From positions 1,364,001-1,428,000 of the forward strand of contig NZ_CP120997.1 in NCBI RefSeq assembly GCF_030719295.1: 64,000 bases of DNA, read 5' to 3'. The position numbers were made by a program, and so were the translations under genes. The stretch is from Streptomyces sp. Mut1 (GTDB lineage: Bacteria; Actinomycetota; Actinomycetes; Streptomycetales; Streptomycetaceae). This document shows, in pieces, positions 35,181 to 43,894 of the stretch (positions are counted from its first letter, which is position 1; each line of letters begins with the position of its first letter). The notes beneath the pieces are model-generated. The model was not told where the DNA came from. It saw only the letters and a list, made by a program, of their open reading frames with translations, and searched no databases.

Positions 35181-36917
35181 TTAGTTACGCCGCGGTGCCG
35201 ACGTTACGACCCGGTGTGCCGCGCGTCCAGAGCCCGCCGCCCCGGCCGGGTGGCGCCGGGCCGGCAGCCGCAGCTGAGCCCCGGCTCCCTCCTGGGCGCC
35301 GGGGAGGGGCGTCGCGTCCTCGGGGGCCCGCGCGTCGAGGCGTTCCGCGGATTCCCGGGGTTCGCACAGCTTCGGCGCGCACTCCATGACCCGGGGCAGC
35401 TTCATCGCGGCGAGCGCGCCGAGCAGCAGCAGACCGGCGCTGACCAGCAGCGTGATGTGCAGCCCGTCGATGAAGGCGTCCCGGGCGGTGGCGCGCAGGA
35501 CGGCGCCGAGGGGGCCGCCCAGGTGCGCGGCCTCCTGGTAGGCCTCGCCGAGCGAGTGGGAGGCGGCGGCACCGGCCGAAGCGGGGACACCGGCGGCCGG
35601 GAGCCCGGCGAGGCCGGGGGCGTACGCGGCGTTCATGACGCTGCCCAGCAGTGCTATCCCCATCCCGGCGCCCAGCTGGTAGGAGGTCTCGCCGATCGCG
35701 GCGGCCCCGCCCGCCCGGTCCGCCGGGGCCTCGCTGAGCATCGACTCGTACGCGCCGAACAGCGTGGACTGGAGGCCGAAGCCGAGGGCGACGAAGGCGG
35801 CGGTCAGCAGGGCGGGCCGGTCGGTCCGGCCCATCGCGGTCAGCGTCAGCACCGAGGCCGCCGTCAGGACGAAGCCCCAGCCGACCATCCGGCGCGGCCC
35901 GATCCGGCGCAGGGTGTGGGAGCCGGTGGCGCCCGCGGCCATCGCGGCGAAGGTGAGCGGCAGCAGTCTGAGGCCGGTCTCCAGGGGGCTGAGGCCCAGG
36001 ACGAGCTGGAGGTACTGGACGGCGACGAGTTCGAGACCGACCAGGGCCAGCATGGCGAGGACGATGCAGCCCACCGCCGTCGAGAAGGCCGGCCTGGCGA
36101 ACATGCCGATGTCGATCAGCGGATGGGTGCGCCGCTTCTGGCGGCGGACGAAGGCGACGAGCAACGCGGCGCCCAGCACCAGCGGCACCACAGTGGCGAG
36201 GCCGGTCAGCCCCTCGCCGGTACCGGCCCGCTTCACGCCCAGGACCACGCCGAGCACCCCGGCGGCGGCCATCAGCGCGCCGAGCACGTCCCAGGGCCCG
36301 TCGTCGCTGCCCCGGGACTCGGGGAGCAGCAGCCGGCCGAGCGGCAGGATCAGGGCCATCAGCGGGATATTGATCAGGAAGACCGAGCCCCACCAGAAGT
36401 GCTCGACGAGGAAGCCGCCGATGACGGGCCCGGTGGCCGCGCCGACCGCCGCGACGGCGGACCAGACCCCGATCGCCACGGCCCGTTCGCGCCGGTCGGG
36501 GAAGACCTGCCGCAGGATCGAGAGGGTCGCGGGCATGATCATCGCCCCGCCGACGCCCAGCAGGGCACGGGCCGCGATGAGCACCGCCGCGGTGTCGGCC
36601 AGGGCGGCCACGGCCGAGGCGACGCCGAAGAGGGCGTAGCCCAGCAGCAGGATGCGCCGGCGCCCGACTCGGTCACCGAGGGTGCCGAAGAGGATCAGCA
36701 GCGAGGCGCAGACGAGCGGGTAGGCGTCCACGATCCACAGCAGTCCCGCGGCGCTCGGCCGGAGGTCCTCGGTGACGGCGGGAACGGCGACGTGCAGCAC
36801 CGTCGCGTCGAGCGCGACGAGCAGCAGACTGAGGCAGAGGACGACCAGGACGACCCATCGGTTGGCACCGTCGGCGGCTGCGCGCAGGCGGACACGGGCT
36901 GTGGGCGTCCCGGACAT
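35181..36917 (-). CDS. MFS drug exporter, DHA2 (14-helix) family
   Basis: A 578-residue integral membrane antiporter. Helix 1 begins NRWVVLVVLCLSLLLVALDA and carries the Asp-Ala-Thr motif typical of DHA2 proteins. Motif A (GDRVGRRR) follows helix 2 and the antiporter motif C (ATGPVIGGFL) is in helix 5. Fourteen hydrophobic segments can be counted, with an unusual extra Ala/Arg/Pro-rich cytoplasmic tail of about 60 residues. ATG at 36917 has GGGAGG 7 bases upstream. Upstream frame continues open but without start support. It probably exports a toxic hydrophobic cation or an antibiotic; no regulator gene sits beside it. Confidence 0.9.
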   Translation of the reverse strand: MSGTPTARVRLRAAADGANRWVVLVVLCLSLLLVALDATVLHVAVPAVTEDLRPSAAGLLWIVDAYPLVCASLLILFGTLGDRVGRRRILLLGYALFGVASAVAALADTAAVLIAARALLGVGGAMIMPATLSILRQVFPDRRERAVAIGVWSAVAAVGAATGPVIGGFLVEHFWWGSVFLINIPLMALILPLGRLLLPESRGSDDGPWDVLGALMAAAGVLGVVLGVKRAGTGEGLTGLATVVPLVLGAALLVAFVRRQKRRTHPLIDIGMFARPAFSTAVGCIVLAMLALVGLELVAVQYLQLVLGLSPLETGLRLLPLTFAAMAAGATGSHTLRRIGPRRMVGWGFVLTAASVLTLTAMGRTDRPALLTAAFVALGFGLQSTLFGAYESMLSEAPADRAGGAAAIGETSYQLGAGMGIALLGSVMNAAYAPGLAGLPAAGVPASAGAAASHSLGEAYQEAAHLGGPLGAVLRATARDAFIDGLHITLLVSAGLLLLGALAAMKLPRVMECAPKLCEPRESAERLDARAPEDATPLPGAQEGAGAQLRLPARRHPAGAAGSGRAAHRVVTSAPRRN

Positions 36918-37451
36918 GCATCTACCTCCCAAATGGTCCCTCGCGCTCGGCGGGCCCACCCGGGCGCGGCGGCCGCTGTCCCTCGGGGCCCGGCGTCGAC
37001 GGGCGAGTGCTGCGTCAGCGTACGCGAGTTCGGCAGGGCCACATGTGCTCGATCTCATACCGCGTGACCGTGCGAAGTGTGGCGTACGCCACTGCGAGCC
37101 CGCCGCGCCACCCCGCCCGGGGGCACCGCCACGACCTGCACAGACCCGCCCGAGCCGCGCGGCCGGCACCGGAAGTCCCCCTGCCCGAAGCCGTACCGTA
37201 ACCGGACTGACACCGTCCGTTCCGTTTCGCCACGCCCTGAAAAAACTGGGCCCAGGCGTCCCGCGCATTCTTCCGCCGTGTCACCGAATTCCATTTCCGA
37301 ACGCGCGTCGCATAAAGCTCGGAAAGGAATTCGGGAGTTATTCAGACACCTTGGAGAATCCCACCGACTGAGACATAGTCCACATCACATCGTCATCACA
37401 AAGCGCCCGGATCGACCGGCGCGCCCACTCACTCGCTGTAACGTCGATTGG
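36918..37451. other. Intergenic stretch between MFS exporter and PAP2 gene
   Basis: 534 bases between divergent genes. Both strands have short open frames, but none has a ribosome site or a typical Streptomyces codon pattern. From about 37200 the DNA is clearly more AT-rich. It contains an imperfect inverted repeat, 37286-37300 with 37319-37332 (14 of 15 bases matched, 18-base loop). Promoters of both flanking genes should lie here. Confidence 0.6.
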
Positions 37452-38471
37452 GTGCGTACCGACATCTTCGCCCGGCTGGACCGGGAGCCGGAACCGCCGA
37501 AGATAGAGACACCGCGGATGAGCCGTCACCGCATCGCTCTCTTCGGCGGGACGTTGGCGTTCTATGTGGCCATCGTCATTGCCGTGCTCATGTCTTCCTG
37601 GCTGGTGACCCTGGACTGGAAGGTCATGCTCTTCCGGCCCTACCAGCAGTGGCCCGAAATCCACGCCGCCCTCGACTACTACGTGGTCCTCGGGCAGCGC
37701 GGCCCCACGGCGGTCATGGTCGCCTGCTGGCTCGGCTGGCGCTCCTGGCGCCAGCACACCCTGCGCCCGCTGCTGACGCTGGGCGCCTCGCTACTGCTGC
37801 TCAACCTGACGGTGGGCGCGGTCAAGATCGGCCTCGGCCGGCTCGGCCCGCACTACGCGACCAGGATCGGCTCGGCCGAGCTCTTCGCCGGCGGCGATAT
37901 ATTTCCCTCCGGCCACACCGCCAACGCCGTGGTGACCTGGGGAATCCTGGCCTACCTGGCCGCCACTCCGCGGGCCAGGCGCTATCTGTCGGCCATGTCC
38001 GCGATCGTCTCGCTCGGGGTCGGCCTGACGACGGTGTACCTCGGTACGCACTGGCTCAGCGACGTGCTCCTCGGCTGGGCCGCCGGCCTGCTGATCCTGC
38101 TGGGCCTGCCCTGGGTGGAGCCGCTGATCACCCGCGCCGAGGACTGGATCTTCGCCGCCCGCGCCCGGCTCGGCGCACCCGGCAGCCGTCCCGTCCCCGC
38201 CACGCCCGCCACCGGCGCCCCGCTGCCCGTGCCGGCCGGACAGCCGGCCGCGGACGAGGCGGCGGCGCAGGGCCCCGCGCCCGGCCCGGCCGGACGCCCC
38301 CAGACCGCGAGCGGCCGCCCGCGCCCCCACCCGGCGCCTGCCGCGCACCCGGCCCACGCGGTGCGCTCGGAGCGGACCCCGGTCACCCCGGCCGGGAGCC
38401 GCCGCCCCCCGCACGCGGACCGCGCGCCGCGCGGGGGTACGGCTCCGGCCCGGCCGGTCGCCGGCGGCTGA
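37452..38471 (+). CDS. PAP2-superfamily membrane phosphatase
   Basis: A 339-residue membrane phosphatase for lipid phosphates. Six hydrophobic helices are visible, and the active-site motifs are IFPSGHTANAVV (PSGH) and YLGTHWLSDVLLGW (His-x3-Asp). The first motif is abbreviated to KIGLGRLGPHYA, lacking the usual Arg-Pro spacing. After the last helix (about residue 230) comes a 100-residue Pro/Ala-rich cytoplasmic tail. GTG at 37452 is chosen over ATG at 37518 because the conserved-looking TDIFARLDREPEPPK segment precedes the latter; the ribosome site is weak. Undecaprenyl-pyrophosphate or phosphatidate are possible substrates. The gene ends in a 28-bp terminator hairpin. Confidence 0.85.
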   Translation: MRTDIFARLDREPEPPKIETPRMSRHRIALFGGTLAFYVAIVIAVLMSSWLVTLDWKVMLFRPYQQWPEIHAALDYYVVLGQRGPTAVMVACWLGWRSWRQHTLRPLLTLGASLLLLNLTVGAVKIGLGRLGPHYATRIGSAELFAGGDIFPSGHTANAVVTWGILAYLAATPRARRYLSAMSAIVSLGVGLTTVYLGTHWLSDVLLGWAAGLLILLGLPWVEPLITRAEDWIFAARARLGAPGSRPVPATPATGAPLPVPAGQPAADEAAAQGPAPGPAGRPQTASGRPRPHPAPAAHPAHAVRSERTPVTPAGSRRPPHADRAPRGGTAPARPVAGG

Positions 38472-38473
38472 CG

Positions 38474-38534
38474 CCCGTCGTACGTGTGAGGGCCCCGACC
38501 CGGGCAGGGTCGGGGCCCTCACACGTACGACGGG
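38474..38534. terminator. 28-bp perfect inverted repeat, bidirectional terminator
   Basis: Arms 38474-38501 and 38507-38534 are perfectly complementary over 28 bp with a 5-base loop. It lies between the convergent PAP2 gene and I78 inhibitor gene. It is the longest hairpin in the window. Confidence 0.85.
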
Positions 38535-38547
38535 GGCCGCGGCGCTC

Positions 38548-38763
38548 TCAGCCGGTCCAGCAGCGTCTGACGACACCGCCGTCGACCTCGAAGTTGATCC
38601 GGCCGGCCTGGAACTCCATGGTGATGACCGTGCCCGGCGGAAGGGCCCGGACGGTGGACCAGCCGTGCTCCCGGGCCCGCTGTTCCGCGGTCTCGGCGGC
38701 GAGCCCCACATACGCGCCGGTGGCGTCGTCGGGCTGGGCGGGAGGTGTCGGTAGGGGTGCCAT
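38548..38763 (-). CDS. I78-family peptidase inhibitor
   Basis: A 71-residue protein with the I78 (potato inhibitor I-like) pattern: GLAAETAEQRAREHGWSTVR, the reactive-loop region VRALPPGTVITMEF, then GRINFEVDGGVVRRCW. There is no signal peptide, so it probably acts inside the cell or the start is misjudged. ATG at 38763 is used; a GTG three codons earlier is possible and neither has a strong ribosome site. It converges on the PAP2 gene across the 28-bp hairpin. The target protease is unknown. Confidence 0.78.
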   Translation of the reverse strand: MAPLPTPPAQPDDATGAYVGLAAETAEQRAREHGWSTVRALPPGTVITMEFQAGRINFEVDGGVVRRCWTG

Positions 38764-39429
38764 GCCTCTCACCGTAGGCGCCCGTGGGCCGCACCGGTAG
38801 CGGGGGCCGCGCCGGGGCGCACGGCATCCTCACGTCCCTCACCGGTCACGCTTGTGTCACAGGATCACGACACGTGCCCCGTTCGAACCCCTTCACCCGA
38901 ACGTGCGATTCACAACCGGACGCACAGTAATCACACAGCCCCGCAAACGATCTTCCAAAAGGCATTGACGGGGCGGCGGAACGAGGGGGAAATTCGCCTC
39001 ACGGGGAGGCCGAATTATCCACCGGATAACGGCCCGCAAAGACAGCCGTCACCCGCTATTCACTCTCCCTTATCGCACCCTTATCCCGCAGGGACGATAT
39101 CCACACCATCGGACAGGACGGCCCGCACACGCCGGACCGTATAGCGGACGATCCGCGCCCCGCTTTCCGGCACCCGCACCAGCGGCCGGCCGCCCCGGCG
39201 GAGCGCGTACGGCCCGGCGACGCCCCAGGCCCCTCCCCCTGCCTCCCCGCCCCGCCGAACACCCTTGCCGGGCCAGCTTTTTCCCGCTTTGTCGGCTGAT
39301 CCCCGCCCGCCCCGCACGGCCCGGTCCGATTCCGTCCGCCTTCCCGCGTGACCCCGGCAGCGGCTCGCCCGTTGTCATCTCATGAGCCGGGAACCGCCCG
39401 GCGCACGCACCGAGTTCGAGGAGCCACCC
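38764..39429. other. Long AT-richer intergenic region with DnaA-box-like motifs
   Basis: 666 bases with no supported gene; the part 38840-39110 is the most AT-rich stretch of the window. It has the palindrome TTATCCACCGGATAA at 39015-39029. Four DnaA-box-like motifs fall within 91 bases: TTATCCACC (39015), TTATCGCA (39070), TTATCCCGCA (39081) and ATATCCACA (39097). A minus-strand frame at 39081-39317 exists but has weak start evidence. The promoter of the following gene should lie at its right end. Confidence 0.5.
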
Positions 39430-40212
39430 GTGCCGCGCATGCTCGACGTCAGCGAGGACGTACGCGCCGAGATCGGCGATGCCGAAGCCGACCGGCTGCT
39501 CGTCGGCGACAACGCCCCGGGCAGTTACGACTGCACCTCCTGCCGCACCCCCGGCGACTCCGAGCAGGAGCGCACCAGCACGGTGCTGTTCGTCGGCGAC
39601 GAGACCGCGGTCCTCGCCTTCGCGCACGCCAGCTGCATCCCCTCGCAGGTCGTCCAGGTCGCCGAGGAGCAGCTCCAGGGGGCCGTCCGCAGCATCACCG
39701 GCGGCGAGCAGACGGAGCCGGACCGGATCAGCCCCGATCAGGCCGTCCTCGGGATCACCAGCGGCCTCGTCCTGATCGACGACGAGCTGCACCCCGCCCT
39801 GGTGGTCGAGCCGACCGGGGCCATCGCCCGGCCCGGCACGGACGGCAGGGACGGCGACCAGTTCCTCCAGCTGCTCCTGGAGCAGGGCTTCCACCCGGTC
39901 CACCGCATGGGCCAGGTGCCCGAGGTGCTGCACGGCTGGTCGATCCTGCTCGCCATGGGCCAGCTGCACGCCGTGCTCCAGCCGGGCACGGGGGGCGGTT
40001 CCCCGGTGGCGTGGTGGCAGGCGCACGCCCCCCTCCAGGTCACCGAGGGCTGGCGGACCGCCGCCAACAAGTCGCAGACCGTGCTGGTCTACGCCGCTCC
40101 GGCGGGCTCGATCGGCCAGCAGCCCCGCGAGGACCTGCTGCGCGACGCGCTGGAGAAGGCGTCGGCCGGCGGGCTGCTGGTCGCCGCGGCCATGCCGCTG
40201 GCCGGGACCTGA
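39430..40212 (+). CDS. Conserved Streptomyces protein of unknown function
   Basis: A 260-residue soluble protein. GTG at 39430 is chosen because GAGGAG stands 6 bases upstream; the ATG at 39382 lies before it with no site. Visible features are a CTSCRTPGD segment and an ASCIPSQVV segment near residues 35-80, giving three cysteines that could bind metal, and a C-terminal half with alternating hydrophobic strands (GWSILLAMGQLHAVLQPG, TVLVYAAPAGSIG). No catalytic motif or membrane segment is recognised. I recall homologues in the same place in other streptomycetes but no function. The next gene starts about 100 bases on in the same direction. Confidence 0.7.
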   Translation: MPRMLDVSEDVRAEIGDAEADRLLVGDNAPGSYDCTSCRTPGDSEQERTSTVLFVGDETAVLAFAHASCIPSQVVQVAEEQLQGAVRSITGGEQTEPDRISPDQAVLGITSGLVLIDDELHPALVVEPTGAIARPGTDGRDGDQFLQLLLEQGFHPVHRMGQVPEVLHGWSILLAMGQLHAVLQPGTGGGSPVAWWQAHAPLQVTEGWRTAANKSQTVLVYAAPAGSIGQQPREDLLRDALEKASAGGLLVAAAMPLAGT

Positions 40213-40316
40213 CCGTGCCCGCGCGACCCCCGCGCCGACGACGAACAGCTGTTTCCCCGACGGGTGTTTCTCCGGCGGGCCCGCATCCGACGGCCGATGG
40301 GGTCGTTGGCACCTAT

Positions 40317-40715
40317 GTGCACTCATACGACCCCTCCCACCAGCGTCCGAGCCCGATCCCTGCCATGCGTCCCTCGCAGGACCCATCGGGCGGCCCGTCC
40401 CAGACCCCGATCTACGACGCGCTGTACTCCGAGTACCGCCGCTCGTTCCGGGCGCTGCCGGGCGACCGGACCGGCGAGGAAAGTCTGGGGCTCCAGGCCT
40501 TCGGCACCGGCCTCTTCGGCTCGCGCGCCCCGCTGCGCGGGCACTCGGGCCACTCCGCGCCCGGCGGCGCGGTCACGGCCGGCACCGGGTCCTCCGTCGG
40601 CGACCACGGCGGCGGGGGCACGCGCGCCGGGAGTCTCGGCTCCTGGCAGCGGGTGGGACGGCACGCTGGGCGCGGCCGGCCCGCGGCGCTGCCCCCGGGC
40701 TCGCGGGACGCCTGA
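40317..40715 (+). CDS. Small conserved protein of unknown function
   Basis: A 132-residue protein. The recognisable core is TPIYDALYSEYRRSFRALPG followed by GLQAFGTGLFG; the remaining sequence is Gly/Ser/Arg-rich and probably disordered. GTG at 40317 and ATG at 40365 (MRPSQDPSGG) are both possible starts, neither with a good ribosome site, so the N-terminus is uncertain. The Tyr-rich helix near the N-terminus may be an interaction motif. It lies between another unknown gene and a strong bidirectional terminator. No function is proposed. Confidence 0.55.
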   Translation: MHSYDPSHQRPSPIPAMRPSQDPSGGPSQTPIYDALYSEYRRSFRALPGDRTGEESLGLQAFGTGLFGSRAPLRGHSGHSAPGGAVTAGTGSSVGDHGGGGTRAGSLGSWQRVGRHAGRGRPAALPPGSRDA

Positions 40716-40740
40716 CTCCCCGCACGACGGACTCCCCGCA

Positions 40741-40791
40741 CGACGCAGCCCCGGACCCGCTCGATGACCGAGCGGGTCCGGGGCTGCGTCG
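40741..40791. terminator. 23-bp perfect bidirectional hairpin
   Basis: Arms 40741-40763 and 40769-40791 are perfectly complementary over 23 bp with a 5-base loop. It separates the small unknown gene (+) from der (-). Confidence 0.85.
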
Positions 40792-40816
40792 CATGCGCGT
40801 GAACAGACCCGAGGGC

Positions 40817-42286
40817 CTACTTCTTGCGGCCGCGCTTCTCGCGGACCCGCACCGAGATGTGGATCGGGGTGCCCTCGAAGCCGAACTCCTCGCGCAGGCG
40901 GCGCTCCACAAAGCGCCGGTAGCCGTGCTCCAGGAAGCCGGAGGCGAAGAGGACGAACCGCGGCGGCTTGGTGCCCGCCTGGGTGCCGAAGAGGATGCGG
41001 GGCTGCTTGCCACCGCGGACCGGGTGCGGGTGGGCGGCGACGATCTCACCGAGGAAGGCGTTCAGCCGGCCGGTCGGGACGCGGGTCTCCCAGCCGTCGA
41101 GCGCGGTCTCGATCGCCGGGACCAGCTTCTCCATGTGACGGCCGGTGAGCGCCGAGACGTTGACCCGGGGGGCCCACTCGACCTGTGCGAGCTCCGTCTC
41201 GATCTCGCGCTCCAGGTAGTAGCGGCGCTCCTCGTCCAGCGTGTCCCACTTGTTGAAGGCGAGCACGACGGCGCGGCCCGCCTCCACGGCCATGGTGACG
41301 ATGCGCTGGTCCTGTACGCTGATCGACTCGCTGGCGTCGATCAGGATCACCGCGACCTCCGCCTTCTCCAGGGCGGCGGCGGTGCGCAGCGAGGCGTAGT
41401 AGTCGGCGCCCTCCTGGAGGTGGACGCGGCGCCGGATACCGGCCGTGTCGATGAACTTCCAGGTGACGCCGCCGAGCTCGATCAGCTCGTCCACCGGGTC
41501 ACGGGTGGTGCCCGCCAGCGCGTTGACGACGACGCGGTCCTCGTTCGCCACCTTGTTCAGCAGGGAGGACTTGCCGACGTTCGGGCGGCCGATGAGCGCG
41601 ATGCGCCGGGGGCCGCCGATGGCGGAGCCGAAGGCCTGCGGCGGGGCCTCGGGAAGGGCCTCCAGGACGGCGTCCAGCATGTCGCCGGTGCCGCGGCCGT
41701 GCAGCGAGGAGACCGGGTGCGGCTGGCCGAGACCGAGCGACCACAGCGCGGTGGCGTCGGCCTCGCCGCTCTGCCCGTCGACCTTGTTGGCGCACAGCAC
41801 GACGGGCTTGCCGGCCCGGCGCAGCAGCTTGACGACGGCCTCGTCGGTGTCGGTGGCGCCGACGGTGGAGTCCACCACGAAGACGACCGCGTCGGCCGTC
41901 TCGATCGCGTACTCCGCCTGGGCGGCGACGGAGGCGTCCAGGCCGAGGACGTCCTGCTCCCAGCCGCCGGTGTCGACGACCTTGAAGCGGCGGCCCGCCC
42001 ACTCGGCCTCGTAGCTGACGCGGTCGCGGGTGACGCCCGGCTTGTCCTGGACGACGGCCTCACGGCGGCCGATGATCCGGTTCACGAGGGTCGACTTGCC
42101 GACGTTGGGGCGGCCGACCACGGCGAGGACGGGCAGCGGTCCGTGACCGGCCTCACCGATCGCACCCTCGACGTCTTCGAGGTCGAACCCCTCCTGCGCG
42201 GCGAGCTCCATGAACTCCGCGTACTCGGCATCGCCAAGCTCTCCGTGCTCGTGGTCCGAGCCGCCGGAGTGAATCTGGTCGTTCAT
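40817..42286 (-). CDS. der: Ribosome biogenesis GTPase Der (EngA)
   Basis: A 489-residue essential GTPase that helps 50S subunit assembly. Two G domains stand in tandem: the first P-loop is [14 protein letters not shown] (about residue 55) with NKVD, the second [13 protein letters not shown] (about 230) with NKWD. A KH-like domain follows, ending [18 protein letters not shown]. The N-terminus has a 50-residue acidic extension ([17 protein letters not shown]) found in actinobacterial Der. ATG at 42286 is used, with GAGGAAC further upstream. It is the last gene of the run cmk-plsC-der on the minus strand, separated from plsC by 64 bases. Confidence 0.96.
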   Translation of the reverse strand: MNDQIHSGGSDHEHGELGDAEYAEFMELAAQEGFDLEDVEGAIGEAGHGPLPVLAVVGRPNVGKSTLVNRIIGRREAVVQDKPGVTRDRVSYEAEWAGRRFKVVDTGGWEQDVLGLDASVAAQAEYAIETADAVVFVVDSTVGATDTDEAVVKLLRRAGKPVVLCANKVDGQSGEADATALWSLGLGQPHPVSSLHGRGTGDMLDAVLEALPEAPPQAFGSAIGGPRRIALIGRPNVGKSSLLNKVANEDRVVVNALAGTTRDPVDELIELGGVTWKFIDTAGIRRRVHLQEGADYYASLRTAAALEKAEVAVILIDASESISVQDQRIVTMAVEAGRAVVLAFNKWDTLDEERRYYLEREIETELAQVEWAPRVNVSALTGRHMEKLVPAIETALDGWETRVPTGRLNAFLGEIVAAHPHPVRGGKQPRILFGTQAGTKPPRFVLFASGFLEHGYRRFVERRLREEFGFEGTPIHISVRVREKRGRKK

Positions 42287-42350
42287 GAAGTCCGTTCCTC
42301 TTTGCATCATCATCGATGGACCACGCAGCGCGCGGTCCACTACTCAAGTC

Positions 42351-43055
42351 TTACCCGGTGCGCCCGGTGAGGCGCCCGGCATGCTCCAGGTGGCCGGTCA
42401 GCCGGGCCTGGATGCGCAGCGTGGCCTCGTCCAGCGCCTTGCGCGTACGCCTGCCGCTCCCGCCCGCCCGTCTCCCACCACCCTCGTGCGAGCTTCGCGC
42501 CCCCTCCTGGGCTTCGAAGGGTGCTCCGAAGACGACGTCGACGCGGCTGCGCAGCGGTGGCAGTGCTGATATCAACCGGCCGCGGCGCTCGGTGCTTCCC
42601 AGGACGGCCACCGGCACGATCGGCGCCCCGCTGCGCACCGCGAAGTACGCGAGCCCGGAGCGCAGCGAGGCGAAGTCTCCCTCGCCGCGGGTGCCCTCGG
42701 GGAATATCCCGAGCGCCCCGCCGTCCCCCAGCACGCCGAGCGCGTGGGTGATGGCGGTGCGGTCGACGGTCGTACGGTCCACCTTCAGCTGGCCGATTCC
42801 GCGCAGGAACGGGTCCAGGGGGCCGACGAACGCCTCTTTCTTGATCAGGAAGTGGACGGGCCGGGGCGCGGTGCCCATCAGCATCGGCCCGTCGATGTTG
42901 TGCGAGTGGTTCACCGCGAGTATGACGGGTCCGGAGGCGGGGACCCGCCAGGCGCCGAGGACACGGGGCCTGAAGAGCCCGTACATCAGCCCGATTCCGA
43001 TGCCGCGCCCGACCGCCGCTCCGCGTGCGGACGGCGCGTCCGTGGCGTCGGTCAC
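42351..43055 (-). CDS. Lysophospholipid acyltransferase (PlsC-like)
   Basis: A 234-residue 1-acylglycerol-3-phosphate acyltransferase-type enzyme. The catalytic HX4D box is NHSHNIDGP (about residue 50), the substrate-binding motif is IFPEGTRGEG, and a Pro region VPVAVLG follows. These belong to the PlsC family of phosphatidic acid synthesis. The C-terminus is basic (RRAGGSGRRTRKAL). The GTG start at 43055 overlaps the cmk stop as GTGA, so translation is coupled to cmk. The cmk-plsC-der order is common in actinobacteria. Confidence 0.88.
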   Translation of the reverse strand: MTDATDAPSARGAAVGRGIGIGLMYGLFRPRVLGAWRVPASGPVILAVNHSHNIDGPMLMGTAPRPVHFLIKKEAFVGPLDPFLRGIGQLKVDRTTVDRTAITHALGVLGDGGALGIFPEGTRGEGDFASLRSGLAYFAVRSGAPIVPVAVLGSTERRGRLISALPPLRSRVDVVFGAPFEAQEGARSSHEGGGRRAGGSGRRTRKALDEATLRIQARLTGHLEHAGRLTGRTG

Positions 43056-43756
43056 TTCGCGGCCCGCTTCTCCCCGACGAGGGTGACGACGCACTCGATG
43101 ACCTGCTGGAGCGTCAGCTCGGTGGTGTCCACCTCGACCGCGTCGTCCGCCTTGGCGAGCGGCGAGGTCTTGCGGCCGGAGTCGGCGGCGTCCCGCTTGA
43201 TCAGCGCCTCCTTGGTGGCGGCGAGATCGGAGCCCTTGACCTCGCCGCTGCGGCGGGCGGCACGGGCCTCGGGCGACGCGGTGAGGAAGATCTTGATGTC
43301 GGCGTCGGGCAGCACGGTGGTGCCGATGTCGCGGCCCTCGACCACGATGCCCTTCTCCGCTCCGGCGGCGATGGCGCGCTGGAGCTCGGTGATCCGGGTG
43401 CGCACCTCGGGGACGGCGCTGACAGCGCTGACCTCGGAGGTGACCTCCTGGGTGCGGATCGGGCCGGAGGCGTCCTCGCCGTCGACGGTGATCGTCGGGG
43501 CCGAGGGATCGGTGCCGGAGACGATGACCGGCTTGGCGGCGGCGGTCGCCACCTGCGCGGCGTCCCGCACGTCGATGCCGTTGTTCAGCATCCACCAGGT
43601 GATGGCGCGGTACTGGGCGCCGGTGTCCAGGTAGCTCAGGCCGAGCTGGGCGGCGACGGCCTTGGAGGTGCTGGACTTGCCGGTACCGGAGGGGCCGTCG
43701 ATGGCGACGATCACTGCGGCCGGGGCGGTCCGGACGGCGGCGCTTACGGTTTCCAC
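43052..43756 (-). CDS. cmk: Cytidylate kinase
   Basis: A 234-residue kinase converting CMP and dCMP to the diphosphates. The P-loop is AIDGPSGTGKSSTSKAVA at the N-terminus; LGLSYLDTGAQYRAITWW holds the Tyr/Gly/Tyr nucleoside contacts, IVVEGRDIGTTVLPDADIK the switch segment, and LTASPEARAARR and KRDAADSGR the lid. Several GTGs are possible; 43756 (ETVSAAV) gives an AGGAAGG site 11 bases upstream, whereas GTG at 43768 would overlap that site. It is followed by plsC with a four-base overlap. tyrA lies upstream across 138 bases, which should contain a promoter. Confidence 0.95.
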   Translation of the reverse strand: METVSAAVRTAPAAVIVAIDGPSGTGKSSTSKAVAAQLGLSYLDTGAQYRAITWWMLNNGIDVRDAAQVATAAAKPVIVSGTDPSAPTITVDGEDASGPIRTQEVTSEVSAVSAVPEVRTRITELQRAIAAGAEKGIVVEGRDIGTTVLPDADIKIFLTASPEARAARRSGEVKGSDLAATKEALIKRDAADSGRKTSPLAKADDAVEVDTTELTLQQVIECVVTLVGEKRAAK

Positions 43757-43894
43757 GGTGGTGGACACCTTCCTGGTGCTCGGGCGGGCTGGACGGGGAC
43801 GCGTGAACCCGCCCCGCACAAGGTTACCGAGTACCGGGACGGGTCCGACCACCCCTGTGGACAAGCGTGCGACCCGGGGCCCGGCTCCCCGGGG

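Noticed and set aside
37007..37201. Plus-strand 64-codon frame upstream of the PAP2 gene
   Set aside because: No ribosome site, no recognisable domain, and a His/Arg/Pro-rich translation typical of random GC-rich frames.
38878..38895. tRNA-like GTTCGAACCCC resembling a T-loop
   Set aside because: The flanking bases cannot form a T stem, and no anticodon or acceptor stem is found around it.
39081..39317. Minus-strand 78-codon frame in the gap before the 39430 gene
   Set aside because: The end looks mildly protein-like, but there is no ribosome site, codon bias is weak and the region contains AT-rich non-coding DNA. Left unannotated.
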